Shown piece by piece: positions 17,038 to 26,801 of a stretch of DNA of 64,000 bases (position 1 is the first letter of the stretch; each line of letters opens with the position of its first letter). The stretch is taken from positions 1 through 64,000 of the forward strand of contig JAFWFZ010000016.1 of the NCBI GenBank assembly GCA_017515345.1, in the 5' to 3' direction. This DNA is from Oscillospiraceae bacterium. GTDB lineage: Bacteria > Bacillota > Clostridia > Oscillospirales > Oscillospiraceae. The notes below the pieces were generated by a model. It had not been told where the DNA came from and searched no databases. It saw nothing but the letters and a program-made list of their open reading frames with translations. Position numbers and translations under genes: made by a program.

Positions 17038-17142
17038 TGTTTATTCCTCCAGTTCATTTTCCGCGCCCGGTTTCCGGGTCGCTTTTATATTTCAGTATGG
17101 GATATCCCAGTAACTGCCGATGAATGGTTCCCGCTTTGCGGG

Positions 17143-18486
<1,344 letters not shown>

Positions 18487-18492
18487 GTGATC

Positions 18493-18843
18493 CTAACCTT
18501 TCAAATCCCCGAGGATGCCCATGAGCTCCTCGCATTTCTCGGCCGCCGCGCCGCACGTCATGCGCCTCAGCTCAGCGGCGGCGGCACGGGCAGCCTCCAG
18601 CGTGTCCCGCATTTCCACAAAGCGCCGGACAAGTCCGAGCTTTTCCTCGGTGGCGCGCAGCGTCCCCTCCGCCCGGACGATCATGTCCCGGACGCCCTGT
18701 CGGGTGATACCCACAGAATCCGCGATCTCCCCCAGAGAGAGATCGTCGTTATAGTAGAGGTCAAAGTATTCCCGCTGCTTCTCCGTCAGCAGTTCGCTGT
18801 AGAAATCGTAGAGCAGCGTCATCTCCAGCGTTTTACCGGACAT
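18493..18843 (-). CDS. ylxM: YlxM-family HTH protein (putative SRP regulator)
   Basis: A 116-residue sigma-like helix-turn-helix protein with the family pattern LLYDFYSELLTEKQREYF followed by LSLGEIADSVGITRQGVRD. ATG 18843 has AGGGAG 7 bp upstream; an in-frame GTG at 18861 is an alternative. YlxM proteins are encoded next to ffh and have been linked to SRP function. A promoter and a 10-bp inverted repeat lie immediately upstream. Confidence 0.93.
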   Translation of the reverse strand: MSGKTLEMTLLYDFYSELLTEKQREYFDLYYNDDLSLGEIADSVGITRQGVRDMIVRAEGTLRATEEKLGLVRRFVEMRDTLEAARAAAAELRRMTCGAAAEKCEELMGILGDLKG

Positions 18844-18879
18844 ACCATTCTCCCTCTTCACCGTAAAGCAAAATAACTT

Positions 18880-18919
18880 AACACCGCGCCATTTTAAACC
18901 ACAGCGCGGTGTTTGTCAA
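18880..18919 (-). promoter_or_regulatory. ylxM-ffh promoter with embedded inverted repeat
   Basis: TTGACA (18919-18914), 17 bp, TAAAAT (18896-18891). A perfect 10-bp inverted repeat (18904-18913 and 18880-18889) places one arm inside the spacer and the other just after the -10 box. It could be an operator or the terminator hairpin of the upstream ABC permease gene, whose stop codon is 12 bp before the -35. Confidence 0.75.
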
Positions 18920-18930
18920 GTATTTTTCCT

Positions 18931-20139
18931 TTACTCCGCCCGCAGCGCGTCCACCGGTTGGAGGCCGGACGCCTTGGCCGCAGGATAGATGCCGAAAATG
19001 ATGCCCAGCACGATGGAAAAGGCCGCCGCGCCGAGGCTCAGTGAAACGCTGGGGAAAATGGTCATATCCCACATGAGCTTTCCCAGCACCAGCGTGATGA
19101 GCAGCCCCAGCAGGATGCCGATGATGCCGCCGACAAAGCTGATGACGCCGGATTCGATGAGAAACTGGATGATGATGCTCCTCCGCCTGGCCCCCAGGGC
19201 CTTTCGGATGCCGATCTCTCTGGTGCGCTCCGTCACGGTGACAAGCATGATGTTCATGATGCCGATACCGCCCACCAGAAGCGCTATGCCCGCGATGCCG
19301 CCCAGGATCATGCTCAGCATGCGGGTCTCCTCATTGCCGGCCTCGATCTGCTGGTTGATGCTGTATACGTCGTAATAGCCCTTGTTGGGGTCGATCTTCG
19401 TGGAGAGGAACGACGCCAGCTTTGTCACCGCCTCGGTCGTGGCGGCGGAGCTCGCGGCCTTGACCACGTAGCTGTCGAAGGTGATATAGGAGTTCGACAT
19501 GAACCGGGCGTCGGTATAGGGCACTACCACGATGCTGTCGTAGTAATGGGACATCCAGTCCTGTTCCTCGTTCCCCCCGGTGGAGGGATATTTCGCTTCA
19601 AACACGCCGACCACGGTAAAGGGTTCACCGGCGATGGTGATCTGCTTGCCGATGGGATCGGCGAAGTCAAACAGATCGTCAGCCGCAACAGCGCCCAGGA
19701 CGCACACCTTCTGGTACTTCTTCACATCCAGATACGTCATGTCCCGGCCCTTCGCGATGGTGTAGTTGTTGCACACGGCGTACTGATCGCTGCCCAGGAA
19801 GATGTTTGCGTTCTCCAGCTTTTTTGCCCCGTATTTCACCACGCCCCCCGTTTGGGCGTTGGGCGTTACGCCGAGGACAAGATCGCCGAGCCCCAGGCAG
19901 TAGTCATAGAGGTCGGAGGAGATGTCCGCCCCGCCCCACTGGTAAGCATAGACCTCGATACGGTTCGCGCCCTGCCGCTGATAGTACTCCATCATGCTGG
20001 AGGTGTACCCCTGCACCAGGGAGACGAGCACCATGACCGCCGCCACGCCGATGATGATGCCAAGCATGGTCAGCACGGTGCGCACCTTGTTGGAGGCGAT
20101 GGATTTCACCGCCATTTTAAACGCTTGGATCACGCCCAT
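18931..20139 (-). CDS. ABC transporter permease, MacB/FtsX type
   Basis: A 402-residue permease with an N-terminal transmembrane helix (about 20-42), a large extracytoplasmic MacB-type domain (about 45-270) and three C-terminal FtsX-type helices (about 275-400), including TERTREIGIRKALGARRRSI, the cytoplasmic coupling motif of this family. It pairs with the ATPase gene, whose stop codon it overlaps (TGATG), and with the adaptor upstream. The set resembles MacAB-type efflux or lipoprotein/antimicrobial-peptide export systems of Firmicutes; the substrate is unknown. Confidence 0.92.
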   Translation of the reverse strand: MGVIQAFKMAVKSIASNKVRTVLTMLGIIIGVAAVMVLVSLVQGYTSSMMEYYQRQGANRIEVYAYQWGGADISSDLYDYCLGLGDLVLGVTPNAQTGGVVKYGAKKLENANIFLGSDQYAVCNNYTIAKGRDMTYLDVKKYQKVCVLGAVAADDLFDFADPIGKQITIAGEPFTVVGVFEAKYPSTGGNEEQDWMSHYYDSIVVVPYTDARFMSNSYITFDSYVVKAASSAATTEAVTKLASFLSTKIDPNKGYYDVYSINQQIEAGNEETRMLSMILGGIAGIALLVGGIGIMNIMLVTVTERTREIGIRKALGARRRSIIIQFLIESGVISFVGGIIGILLGLLITLVLGKLMWDMTIFPSVSLSLGAAAFSIVLGIIFGIYPAAKASGLQPVDALRAE

Positions 20140-20834
20140 CAGTCACCGACCCCCTTCCCAGTGTCTGAGACGATCCTGCCGTCCAGGATGCGGATGACCC
20201 GGTTGGCAGAGGCGGCGATGGAATCGTCGTGGGTGATGAGGAGCACGGTGGAGCCGCTGTGATGCAGGGTGCGGAGGATATCCATGACCTGACCGCCGGT
20301 TTTGGAATCCAGGTTGCCGGTAGGCTCGTCGGCCATGATGATGTCGGGCTTTGCCGCAATGGCACGGGCGATGGCCACCCGCTGCTGCTGGCCGCCGGAC
20401 ATCTGGGAGGGGATGTGCTTTTCCCGCTCCTCAAGTCCGACCATTGCCAGCGCTTCCTCCGCCAGCTCCCGCCGTTTGGAGCCCGTAACGCCCCGGTATA
20501 CCAGGGGCAGCTCCACGTTTTCGATGGCCGTCAGCGAGGGGATCAGGTTGAACCCCTGAAAGATAAAGCCGATCTCCCTGTTCCGGATGCGGGAGAGCTG
20601 GGAGTCCGACAGTTCCGTCACATCGCTTCCGGCCAGATAATACTCCCCGTAGGTGGGCACATCCAGGCAGCCAAGGATGTTCATCAGCGTCGATTTCCCG
20701 GAGCCGGAGGAGCCCACGATGGCGGTGAACTCTCCCTTTTCGATGGTGAGGTCGATACCGTCCAGAGCGCGGACTTCGCTCTCCATCCCTTCATTATAGA
20801 TTTTGTAGACCTTTCGGACGTCTATAAGCGCCAT
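20139..20834 (-). CDS. ABC transporter ATP-binding protein, MacB/LolD type
   Basis: A 231-residue ATPase. Walker A is GSSGSGKST, the Q-loop lies in [17 protein letters not shown], the signature is [14 protein letters not shown] and Walker [16 protein letters not shown], the LolD/MacB-type pattern. It energises the FtsX-type permease encoded downstream with 1-bp overlap and follows the adaptor gene by 4 bp. Confidence 0.95.
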   Translation of the reverse strand: MALIDVRKVYKIYNEGMESEVRALDGIDLTIEKGEFTAIVGSSGSGKSTLMNILGCLDVPTYGEYYLAGSDVTELSDSQLSRIRNREIGFIFQGFNLIPSLTAIENVELPLVYRGVTGSKRRELAEEALAMVGLEEREKHIPSQMSGGQQQRVAIARAIAAKPDIIMADEPTGNLDSKTGGQVMDILRTLHHSGSTVLLITHDDSIAASANRVIRILDGRIVSDTGKGVGD

Positions 20835-20838
20835 GGCG

Positions 20839-22563
20839 TCACCCCATCATGGCAGACTCGAAGCTGTTGGCATTGGATACGGCATAACCGGTGAACACCT
20901 CCATGTCAGCATCCGCGCCGGAGAGGATCTGAGCGCCGTAATCGTCGGTGATGCCCACCTCCACCGGCACGGCCCAGAAGCCGTCCGGAACCACGTCCTC
21001 GGCGAGCTCGACGGCATTGTCGGGAGGCGTATCGCTCCGCACGAACAGGCAGGGACCCAGCTCGGTGTACTTCACCGCCTGCACCGGGGCGATGACACAG
21101 TCGTCGATCTGGCTGGCCACGGCGGTAAACGTGCAGTACATGCCGCTCATAAGCGTACCGTCATTTTCGATAATGATCTTCGCCGGGAAGTAGGAATAGC
21201 CCATATCGTTCTGCCCCACCATGCTGATCTCGCTGATGGTGCCCATATAGAACTTTTCGTCGTACTGTGAAATCTCCACCTGCATGCCCACGGAGACCTT
21301 CCCCACGTCCAGCTCGTCGATCTGGGCGGCGAGGATCATAACGTCGTCGTTCTGGATGAGCATGGACGCGCCGGTCGCTTCCTGTCCCTGCTCAAAGGTG
21401 CTGGAGACTATGGTCCCGTCGATGGGGGCGATGCACTCATAATTCTTCAAAAGCTCACGCTTGGCGTCTACGTCCTTCTGCGCCTCCGCGATCTGGGCGT
21501 TCAGGTCGGAGATGCGGCTGTTGATGCTTCGGATCTCCCCATCGTAGCCGTCGTCCTTCAGCACTACCAGGGTGGCGCCCTCGCTGATGGGGAGGTATTC
21601 CTTCATGTAGCTTTCGCTGCAGGTGCCCGACGCTCTGGCCACCACGGGGGTCTTCTCGTAAAATGCCAGGAGCCCCGTCTCATAGGGGACGGCGTACACA
21701 TCCTCCGTGATCGCGTTGCCCGCTTCGTCCACCGCGGGCTTCCCCTCCTCGTCCAGCACGGGGCGCGTGCCGGTTTTCAGGACGATGTTGGCCTCCTGCC
21801 CCTCGGTGAGGTTGCCGGGATTCCAGATGGTCGCCGTCACCTCAAACAGCTTGTAGCCGTCCAGAGTGATCTTTTCGATCATGGTCACATCCGTGAGCTC
21901 CGCTGTCACGGGGTCAAAGCCCTCGGGCAGGTTGATCTGCACCTCCTGCCCCTCATAAAAGAGGTCGGCGTACTCGTAGCTGAAATACTGGGTGAGGAGC
22001 ATATAGTCGTCTATCACCAGATAGGCGAGGATCTGTCCCTCGCTGACCATTTCACCGGGCTGAACGGCGATGTCCACGATCTTGCCGTAGTGGTCGGCCA
22101 CCACGGTGAGCCGGGCGCGGGCGGAATTGATGTCGCTGAGCTGACCGTAGAGCTCGTCGACCTGCTCGCTGTAACCGGAGACCACCTCCTCGGCGGCCCT
22201 GATCTGCTCGTTGGCGTCAGCGGGGTCGATGGTGAGCAGCACGTCGCCCTTTTTGACCGTGTCGCCCACCTGGGCAAACAGATTCGTCACGGTGCCGTTC
22301 ACCGACGCGGCCACGGTGGCGCTGTCGGACGCCTGGGTCACGCCGCTGCCGGTGACCTGGGAGGACAGGGACCCGATGTATGTATACTCCGTCATGGGCA
22401 CCTGGTCCGCTTCCTTCTTGCTGAACAGCTTCATAAGCAGCAACGCGATCGCTGCGGCGACTGCCAGCAGCACTACGATCAGGATGATCCGCTTGACGAC
22501 CTTTTTCCTGCGCTTTTTCGCCTTCTGCGCCACGGCCTGCGGGGCCGGATTCACTTCACTCAT
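20839..22563 (-). CDS. HlyD/MacA-type efflux adaptor
   Basis: A 574-residue membrane-fusion protein. A basic N-terminus and one transmembrane helix (about 25-47) precede a lipoyl-type domain (SATVAASVNGTVTNLFAQVGDTVKKGDVLLTID), a coiled-coil pair (around 115-145 and 345-375) and beta-barrel domains; the second lipoyl half reads YECIAPIDGTIVSSTFEQGQ. It is longer than typical MacA (about 370 aa) because of an extra domain between the hairpin and the second lipoyl half (about 165-330). It heads the three-gene operon behind promoter 22625-22653. Confidence 0.9.
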   Translation of the reverse strand: MSEVNPAPQAVAQKAKKRRKKVVKRIILIVVLLAVAAAIALLLMKLFSKKEADQVPMTEYTYIGSLSSQVTGSGVTQASDSATVAASVNGTVTNLFAQVGDTVKKGDVLLTIDPADANEQIRAAEEVVSGYSEQVDELYGQLSDINSARARLTVVADHYGKIVDIAVQPGEMVSEGQILAYLVIDDYMLLTQYFSYEYADLFYEGQEVQINLPEGFDPVTAELTDVTMIEKITLDGYKLFEVTATIWNPGNLTEGQEANIVLKTGTRPVLDEEGKPAVDEAGNAITEDVYAVPYETGLLAFYEKTPVVARASGTCSESYMKEYLPISEGATLVVLKDDGYDGEIRSINSRISDLNAQIAEAQKDVDAKRELLKNYECIAPIDGTIVSSTFEQGQEATGASMLIQNDDVMILAAQIDELDVGKVSVGMQVEISQYDEKFYMGTISEISMVGQNDMGYSYFPAKIIIENDGTLMSGMYCTFTAVASQIDDCVIAPVQAVKYTELGPCLFVRSDTPPDNAVELAEDVVPDGFWAVPVEVGITDDYGAQILSGADADMEVFTGYAVSNANSFESAMMG

Positions 22564-22624
22564 ACAGTATACCCTCCGTCACAATCATGAAACGCGTCGG
22601 TCCAGCGCTGAGAGTCCAATGCCG

Positions 22625-22653
22625 ATTATACCCCACCCAGCCCGCTCTTTCAA
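22625..22653 (-). promoter_or_regulatory. Promoter of efflux operon
   Basis: Minus strand TTGAAA (22653-22648), 17 bp, TATAAT (22630-22625), about 60 bp upstream of the adaptor start. Confidence 0.75.
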
Positions 22654-22797
22654 TCCAGTTCACGGATTATTAAAGAAATATTCAAGAACGCCGACGGTCC
22701 CGGACGCCGCGCGGGATGCGGGTCCCGGCACAGTTTCAGACGCAGGGCGAAACGGAAAAGTTCCCTTTTCTCCGTGACCGCTCGCAAGACGACAAAA

Positions 22798-22859
22798 GCC
22801 GCCGCAGTGACATGCGGCGGCTCAAAAGAGAAAGCGGGCGGGACTGCTTCAGTCCCGCC
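22798..22859 (-). terminator. Tandem terminator hairpins after MFS gene
   Basis: Two hairpins follow the MFS stop on the minus strand: 22837-22859 (9-bp stem, 5-nt loop, then a T-rich tract) and 22798-22821 (9-bp GC stem, 6-nt loop, then TTTT). Confidence 0.8.
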
Positions 22860-22872
22860 AGCGGTTTCACAA

Positions 22873-24096
22873 TCAGGCTGCGGTATCCATCTTTTTCTTG
22901 TACTTCTTCATAATGAGCTGGAGCGCGATGGTAATGGCGGCAGTGATGGCTCCCATCACGAAGGTCATGTAGTACTTCCCGGTGGACTTCACGAGGGCAT
23001 TGGAGATGGCGTTGAAGATGATGGAGCTGAAGCCCAGGCTCAGCATGGCCACGCCGTAGTTTGTGCCCGTGTACTTGGCGCCGAAGAAATCGGTGGTGGT
23101 GGCAGGGTTGATGGCGCTGGGGCCGCCGAAGGCAAAGGCCGTGATCACCACGATGATGATGTATACGTAGCTGCGCACGAACATGAGCAGCAGGGCGCAG
23201 ACGATGGTGATGCAGCAGAGCAGGACGTTGGTCTCCATCCGTCCGAGCTTATCCGAAAGAGCGGACATGCTGAAGCGGCCTGCGGCGTTGAAGACGCCGG
23301 TGAGGGACACGCAGGTAAGCGCCAGAGCGGGAGCAAGGCCGCGCTCCTCGCCCAGGGGCCGGATGATGGGATTCAGCATGTTCCAGGTGGCGTTATAGAA
23401 GAAGATGGTCAGCAGGATGCACCAGAAGGGCACGGTGCGGATGGCCTCCTTCAGGGGGATCTCCCTGGTGGCCACGATGGCGTTCTTCTTGGGTGCCGGT
23501 TTGGGAAGGGTGGCCAGGTATTCCTCCGTGGGAAGCTGGATGAAGCAGCAGGCGATCAGGCCGACCACAAGGAATACCAGGGACAGGATGCGCAGGGTTG
23601 CGCTGACGGTCATGCTGTTGAGCATGGTGCCGATGATGGGGCTGAAGGCCACGGTGCCAAGGCCGAAAGCCGCGGTGGCGATGCCGGTGGCAAAGCCGCG
23701 GCGATGGGGGAACCACTTCTGTACGCAGGAGAGGAGCGCCCCGTAACTGACGCCGACGCCGATGCCGCCGATGACGGAATAGGTCAGGTAGAAGAGCCAG
23801 ATGGAACTGCCCGGCTTAACGCAGGAGGAAAGGAAAATACCCACGCCGAAGAGGATCACGCCCAGGAAGCTGATCTTTTTCGGCCCGAACCTGTCGTTCA
23901 GCGCGCCGCCGCCGAAGTTGCCCACGCAGAAGGCGAAGAGCATGATGGAGGCGATCAGGTTGACACTGCCGGGTTCCCAGCCGTAAAACTGTGCGGTGGC
24001 GTTTCTAAGCACGCTCCACAGATAGATAACGCCCACGCAGAGCATCGCCACCAGCGCGGCGATGATGGGCAGTACAGGAGATTGAGTTTTTTTCAT
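22873..24096 (-). CDS. MFS transporter, oxalate/formate antiporter (OFA) type
   Basis: A 407-residue twelve-helix carrier from ATG 24096 (AGAGGGAAG upstream). OFA-family marks are the N-terminal LCVGVIYLWSVLRNATAQFYGW, the GGALNDRFGPKKISFLGVIL loop, GGIGVGVSYGALLSCVQKWFPHRRGFATGI and, in the second half, FGGPSAINPATTTDFFGAKYTGTNYG. Such carriers exchange small carboxylates such as oxalate, formate or other monocarboxylates. The exact substrate is not readable. It is monocistronic with its own promoter and terminators. Confidence 0.9.
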   Translation of the reverse strand: MKKTQSPVLPIIAALVAMLCVGVIYLWSVLRNATAQFYGWEPGSVNLIASIMLFAFCVGNFGGGALNDRFGPKKISFLGVILFGVGIFLSSCVKPGSSIWLFYLTYSVIGGIGVGVSYGALLSCVQKWFPHRRGFATGIATAAFGLGTVAFSPIIGTMLNSMTVSATLRILSLVFLVVGLIACCFIQLPTEEYLATLPKPAPKKNAIVATREIPLKEAIRTVPFWCILLTIFFYNATWNMLNPIIRPLGEERGLAPALALTCVSLTGVFNAAGRFSMSALSDKLGRMETNVLLCCITIVCALLLMFVRSYVYIIIVVITAFAFGGPSAINPATTTDFFGAKYTGTNYGVAMLSLGFSSIIFNAISNALVKSTGKYYMTFVMGAITAAITIALQLIMKKYKKKMDTAA

Positions 24097-24168
24097 AAAC
24101 CGTTCTTCCCTCTTTCTACTCTTTTTTGGCGCAGGACCGTCTTCCTCCAACGATTTGCGCTTATTGAT

Positions 24169-24197
24169 ACTCTATCATTCTGTCGGTCGAATGTCAA
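24169..24197 (-). promoter_or_regulatory. Promoter of MFS gene
   Basis: Minus strand TTGACA (24197-24192), 17 bp, TAGAGT (24174-24169), about 70 bp upstream of the start codon. Confidence 0.65.
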
Positions 24198-24208
24198 CAG
24201 CGCGGGGG

Positions 24209-25426
24209 TCATTTCGTGATCTTTCGACACTCCAGATAGTAGCGTTTTTCTCTGGCATGGCCGATGGAAAAGCTCTTCCTCGGGAAGGCTCCTCCGCTCT
24301 CCACGGTGGCGAAGAAATCGCCCTTTCCCATGGCGGGCAGCACGATCCCGGCGGCGCCTTCCCGCCTGCCCAGAGCCAGCACCTCCGCCTCGCCGTGGAT
24401 GTAGTCCACCTCGCCGCCGTTTTTCGCCAGGTAGTCGTCGATGAAATCCTGCACCTTTCCGATAAGGCCGCCGATCGTATCGGCATCGACCGTGATGGCG
24501 ACGTCCTTCTCCGCCGTACGGCAGCGGACGGGCCACGCACCGCCTGCGGACGCCAGCGACAGCTCGAAGGCCGCGGCGAAGGTATCCGCATCCACACCGA
24601 ACACGGCCCGATGGATGGCCTCGAAGGCGATAGCCGGATCGTAGACGTTGTTGAGCTCCACCAGGGCAAACCGCGCCGGGTGCGTCTCCCGCTCATCGGC
24701 CGGGATGTTTCCCTTGATCTCGTCCCAGTAGCCCTTGGCGGCTGCCAGGGAATGGTTGCCGTCGCCCATGATGACCTGCACGTCGGAGGACGCTGCCAGC
24801 GCTGCCAGCGCCGCCGTCACCTCTGCCGCCGCTTCTCCGGTTACCTGGTATCCGCAGATGTGTCCTCCGCCTTCCATCAGGTCGAAATCGTAGAGCAGGG
24901 GCAGGTCCGCCCGCTCCAGGGGCTCGATGACCGTGCAGTCCCGGTCGTTGATCAGGGCCATGATATGGGGCAGCTCCAGCTTTGCGCCCCGGCGCACCTT
25001 GATGCGGGCGGGCAGCCGGGATACGATGGTCCCCTCGCTGGCGCGGATGGCGGTGCGGGAGCCGGGCGCATAGTCATATTTCTCCAGATCCAGCACGCCC
25101 ACGACGCCACGGCGCACTTCCCCGCTCTCCACGGTACGCTCCACGTACACATAGGAAGATCTCAGCGTACGGAACACGCCGCTGTCCAGATAACTGTCCA
25201 TCTCCCTGGCGATGCCCGCAGCCCGCTCCTCCGTGTCCCCGTCGCTCAGGTACGCCTCGGGCACGATGAGCTTCAGGGTGGACGGCGCGTCGCCCACGAA
25301 CCTTTTCACCCGCTCCCAGTAGTCTCTGTCAGAGGAGAACTGGTCGCAGGCCACCACGGACCATTTTGTCATGTCGGCCGAAGCGGGGATCAGGATATCG
25401 GCCGGGAAAAACGCATTTTCTGCCAT
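24209..25426 (-). CDS. DUF1015-family protein
   Basis: A 405-residue cytoplasmic protein recognised by the N-terminal PADILIPASADMTKWSVVACDQF and the family core VIMGDGNHSLAAAKGYWDEIK, which corresponds to the DGNH/DGHH motif of DUF1015. The biochemical role of the family is unsettled; in several bacteria it neighbours serine-biosynthesis genes. Here it follows a homocysteine methyltransferase-like gene by 12 bp with AAGGAGG upstream, so the two form an operon and a link to one-carbon or amino-acid metabolism is plausible. Confidence 0.85.
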   Translation of the reverse strand: MAENAFFPADILIPASADMTKWSVVACDQFSSDRDYWERVKRFVGDAPSTLKLIVPEAYLSDGDTEERAAGIAREMDSYLDSGVFRTLRSSYVYVERTVESGEVRRGVVGVLDLEKYDYAPGSRTAIRASEGTIVSRLPARIKVRRGAKLELPHIMALINDRDCTVIEPLERADLPLLYDFDLMEGGGHICGYQVTGEAAAEVTAALAALAASSDVQVIMGDGNHSLAAAKGYWDEIKGNIPADERETHPARFALVELNNVYDPAIAFEAIHRAVFGVDADTFAAAFELSLASAGGAWPVRCRTAEKDVAITVDADTIGGLIGKVQDFIDDYLAKNGGEVDYIHGEAEVLALGRREGAAGIVLPAMGKGDFFATVESGGAFPRKSFSIGHAREKRYYLECRKITK

Positions 25427-25438
25427 TTGATTGCCTCC

Positions 25439-26617
25439 TTATATCAGCACCGCGCCGTATTTTGCGGCCGTGTCTCTAATCCGATCCTCCGGCCCGCGTA
25501 CGCCGGCCACGCCGCAGAAGGCGCGCAATGCGCCGTCGAGGCCGCTTCCGTCCCGGGTGAGGATGCACATCGGAAGGTCGGAATCCTCCTGCGCGGCGGA
25601 GACGAGCGAGAACGCCTCTCCATCCGGGCAGCCGTCGGGCAGCGGAAGGAACAGCACGCCGCTCTTCTCCGTCATTTCCCGCGTGTCGGGGATAGGACCG
25701 ATCTCATCCGCCCGCTTGACCCTGCTCTGGGAACAGATCCGCAGGGAGCCGTCCCGTTTTACGGCCGCCGGCGTGAGCCCGGCATAGACCTTTCGGATTG
25801 CCCGGATGAAGTCCGGCGTGGTGCCGCAGCAGCCGCCCGCCAGCTTCACGCCGAGCGCCGCAAAGGGCGCCATCTTCTCCGCGAACTCCTCCGGCGTGAT
25901 GCGGTAGCTGCCGTCGTCGTCAGGCATGCCCGCGTTGGGCTTCACGCACAGGGGAATGTCCGCCGCGGAAGCGATCCGCTCCGCGATGGAATAGAGCCGG
26001 TCCGGCGGCAGGGAGCAGTTGATGCCCGTGGCCGCCGCCCCCAGCGCCTTCGCCGTCAGCGCCAGGCATTCCGGCGCGCAGCCGGCATAGGTGCTACCGG
26101 ATTCTGTGAACGTCATCAGCGCGATCACAGGCAGAGGAGTATTCTCCCGCACGGCCAGGATCGCAGCCCGCAGCTCCTGGAGCTGGGACATGGTCTCCGC
26201 CAGCACGGCGTCCGCCCCGGCCTTCCAGCCGGCCACTGCCTGCTCCCGGAACATGTCGTAGGCATCGTCGAAGGTCAGGTCGCCCCCAGGCTCCAGGAAT
26301 TCCCCGATGGGTCCCATATCCAGCACGGTCCCGGCCTTTCCGCCGCAGGCGCGCTTCGTCACGGCGACGGCTGCGGAAATGACCTCCTCCGGCGACTTGC
26401 CCTCAGGCCTGAGGGCGCGCCGGTTGCAGCCGAAGGTATCGGTGCAGATCAGATCGCTGCCCGCGTCCGCGTACAGCCGCTGCATGTTCTCCACATATTC
26501 AGGCGCAAGAAGATTGAGTATATCCGGGCGTCTCCCCGGCTCCAGGCCGTATCCCTGGAGCATGGTACCCTGGGCGCCGTCAAAAAAGATGAAATCCTTT
26601 GAGGTCAGATCCAGCAT
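25439..26617 (-). CDS. Homocysteine S-methyltransferase-domain protein (MetH N-terminal module, stand-alone)
   Basis: A 392-residue protein. Residues 1-285 form a homocysteine methyltransferase barrel: FFDGAQGTMLQGYGL at the start and zinc ligands Cys in ATGINCSLPP and the Cys pair in KLAGGCCGTTPDFI. In MetH this domain transfers a methyl group from cobalamin to homocysteine. The cobalamin and folate domains are absent, and the last 100 residues (after about 290) are an extension I do not recognise. It may work with separately encoded corrinoid or folate modules. ATG 26617 has AAGGGGGG upstream. Confidence 0.88.
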   Translation of the reverse strand: MLDLTSKDFIFFDGAQGTMLQGYGLEPGRRPDILNLLAPEYVENMQRLYADAGSDLICTDTFGCNRRALRPEGKSPEEVISAAVAVTKRACGGKAGTVLDMGPIGEFLEPGGDLTFDDAYDMFREQAVAGWKAGADAVLAETMSQLQELRAAILAVRENTPLPVIALMTFTESGSTYAGCAPECLALTAKALGAAATGINCSLPPDRLYSIAERIASAADIPLCVKPNAGMPDDDGSYRITPEEFAEKMAPFAALGVKLAGGCCGTTPDFIRAIRKVYAGLTPAAVKRDGSLRICSQSRVKRADEIGPIPDTREMTEKSGVLFLPLPDGCPDGEAFSLVSAAQEDSDLPMCILTRDGSGLDGALRAFCGVAGVRGPEDRIRDTAAKYGAVLI

Positions 26618-26653
26618 CCGTAGCCCCCCTTGCACAGAATTTTTGATTTAAAC

Positions 26654-26683
26654 ATTATAGCGTTTCCACGCCGCTTTTGTAAA
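26654..26683 (-). promoter_or_regulatory. Promoter of homocysteine methyltransferase/DUF1015 operon
   Basis: Minus strand TTTACA (26683-26678), 18 bp, TATAAT (26659-26654). It diverges from the kinase-like gene promoter at 26721-26748. Confidence 0.6.
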
Positions 26684-26710
26684 GTCATTTCTCCCGTTGG
26701 GGAAAAGATT

Positions 26711-26748
26711 GATTTTTCGATTGAAAAATCGGAAACATGTGCTACAAT
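26711..26748 (+). promoter_or_regulatory. Promoter of cytidylate-kinase-like gene with inverted repeat over the -35
   Basis: TTGAAA (26721-26726), 16 bp, TACAAT (26743-26748). A perfect 8-bp inverted repeat GATTTTTC/GAAAAATC (26711-26718 with 26723-26730) covers the -35 box and could be an operator. Confidence 0.55.
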
Positions 26749-26801
26749 ATATCCGGAGCATCCATCGGCGCACTGCGCAGCGTGAGAAGGAGGATAAGAA
26801 A

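Larger units (their letters stand above)
22564..22872. other. Intergenic region between efflux operon and MFS gene
   Basis: About 309 bp. It holds the efflux operon promoter (22625-22653) and two terminator hairpins for the MFS gene (22798-22821 and 22837-22859). The remainder (about 22660-22790) shows no gene or strong structure. Confidence 0.7.

Noticed and set aside
24155-26602. 815-codon open frame on the plus strand
   Set aside because: Antisense to the DUF1015 and homocysteine methyltransferase genes; composition is that of a complementary-strand frame and nothing resembles a protein family.
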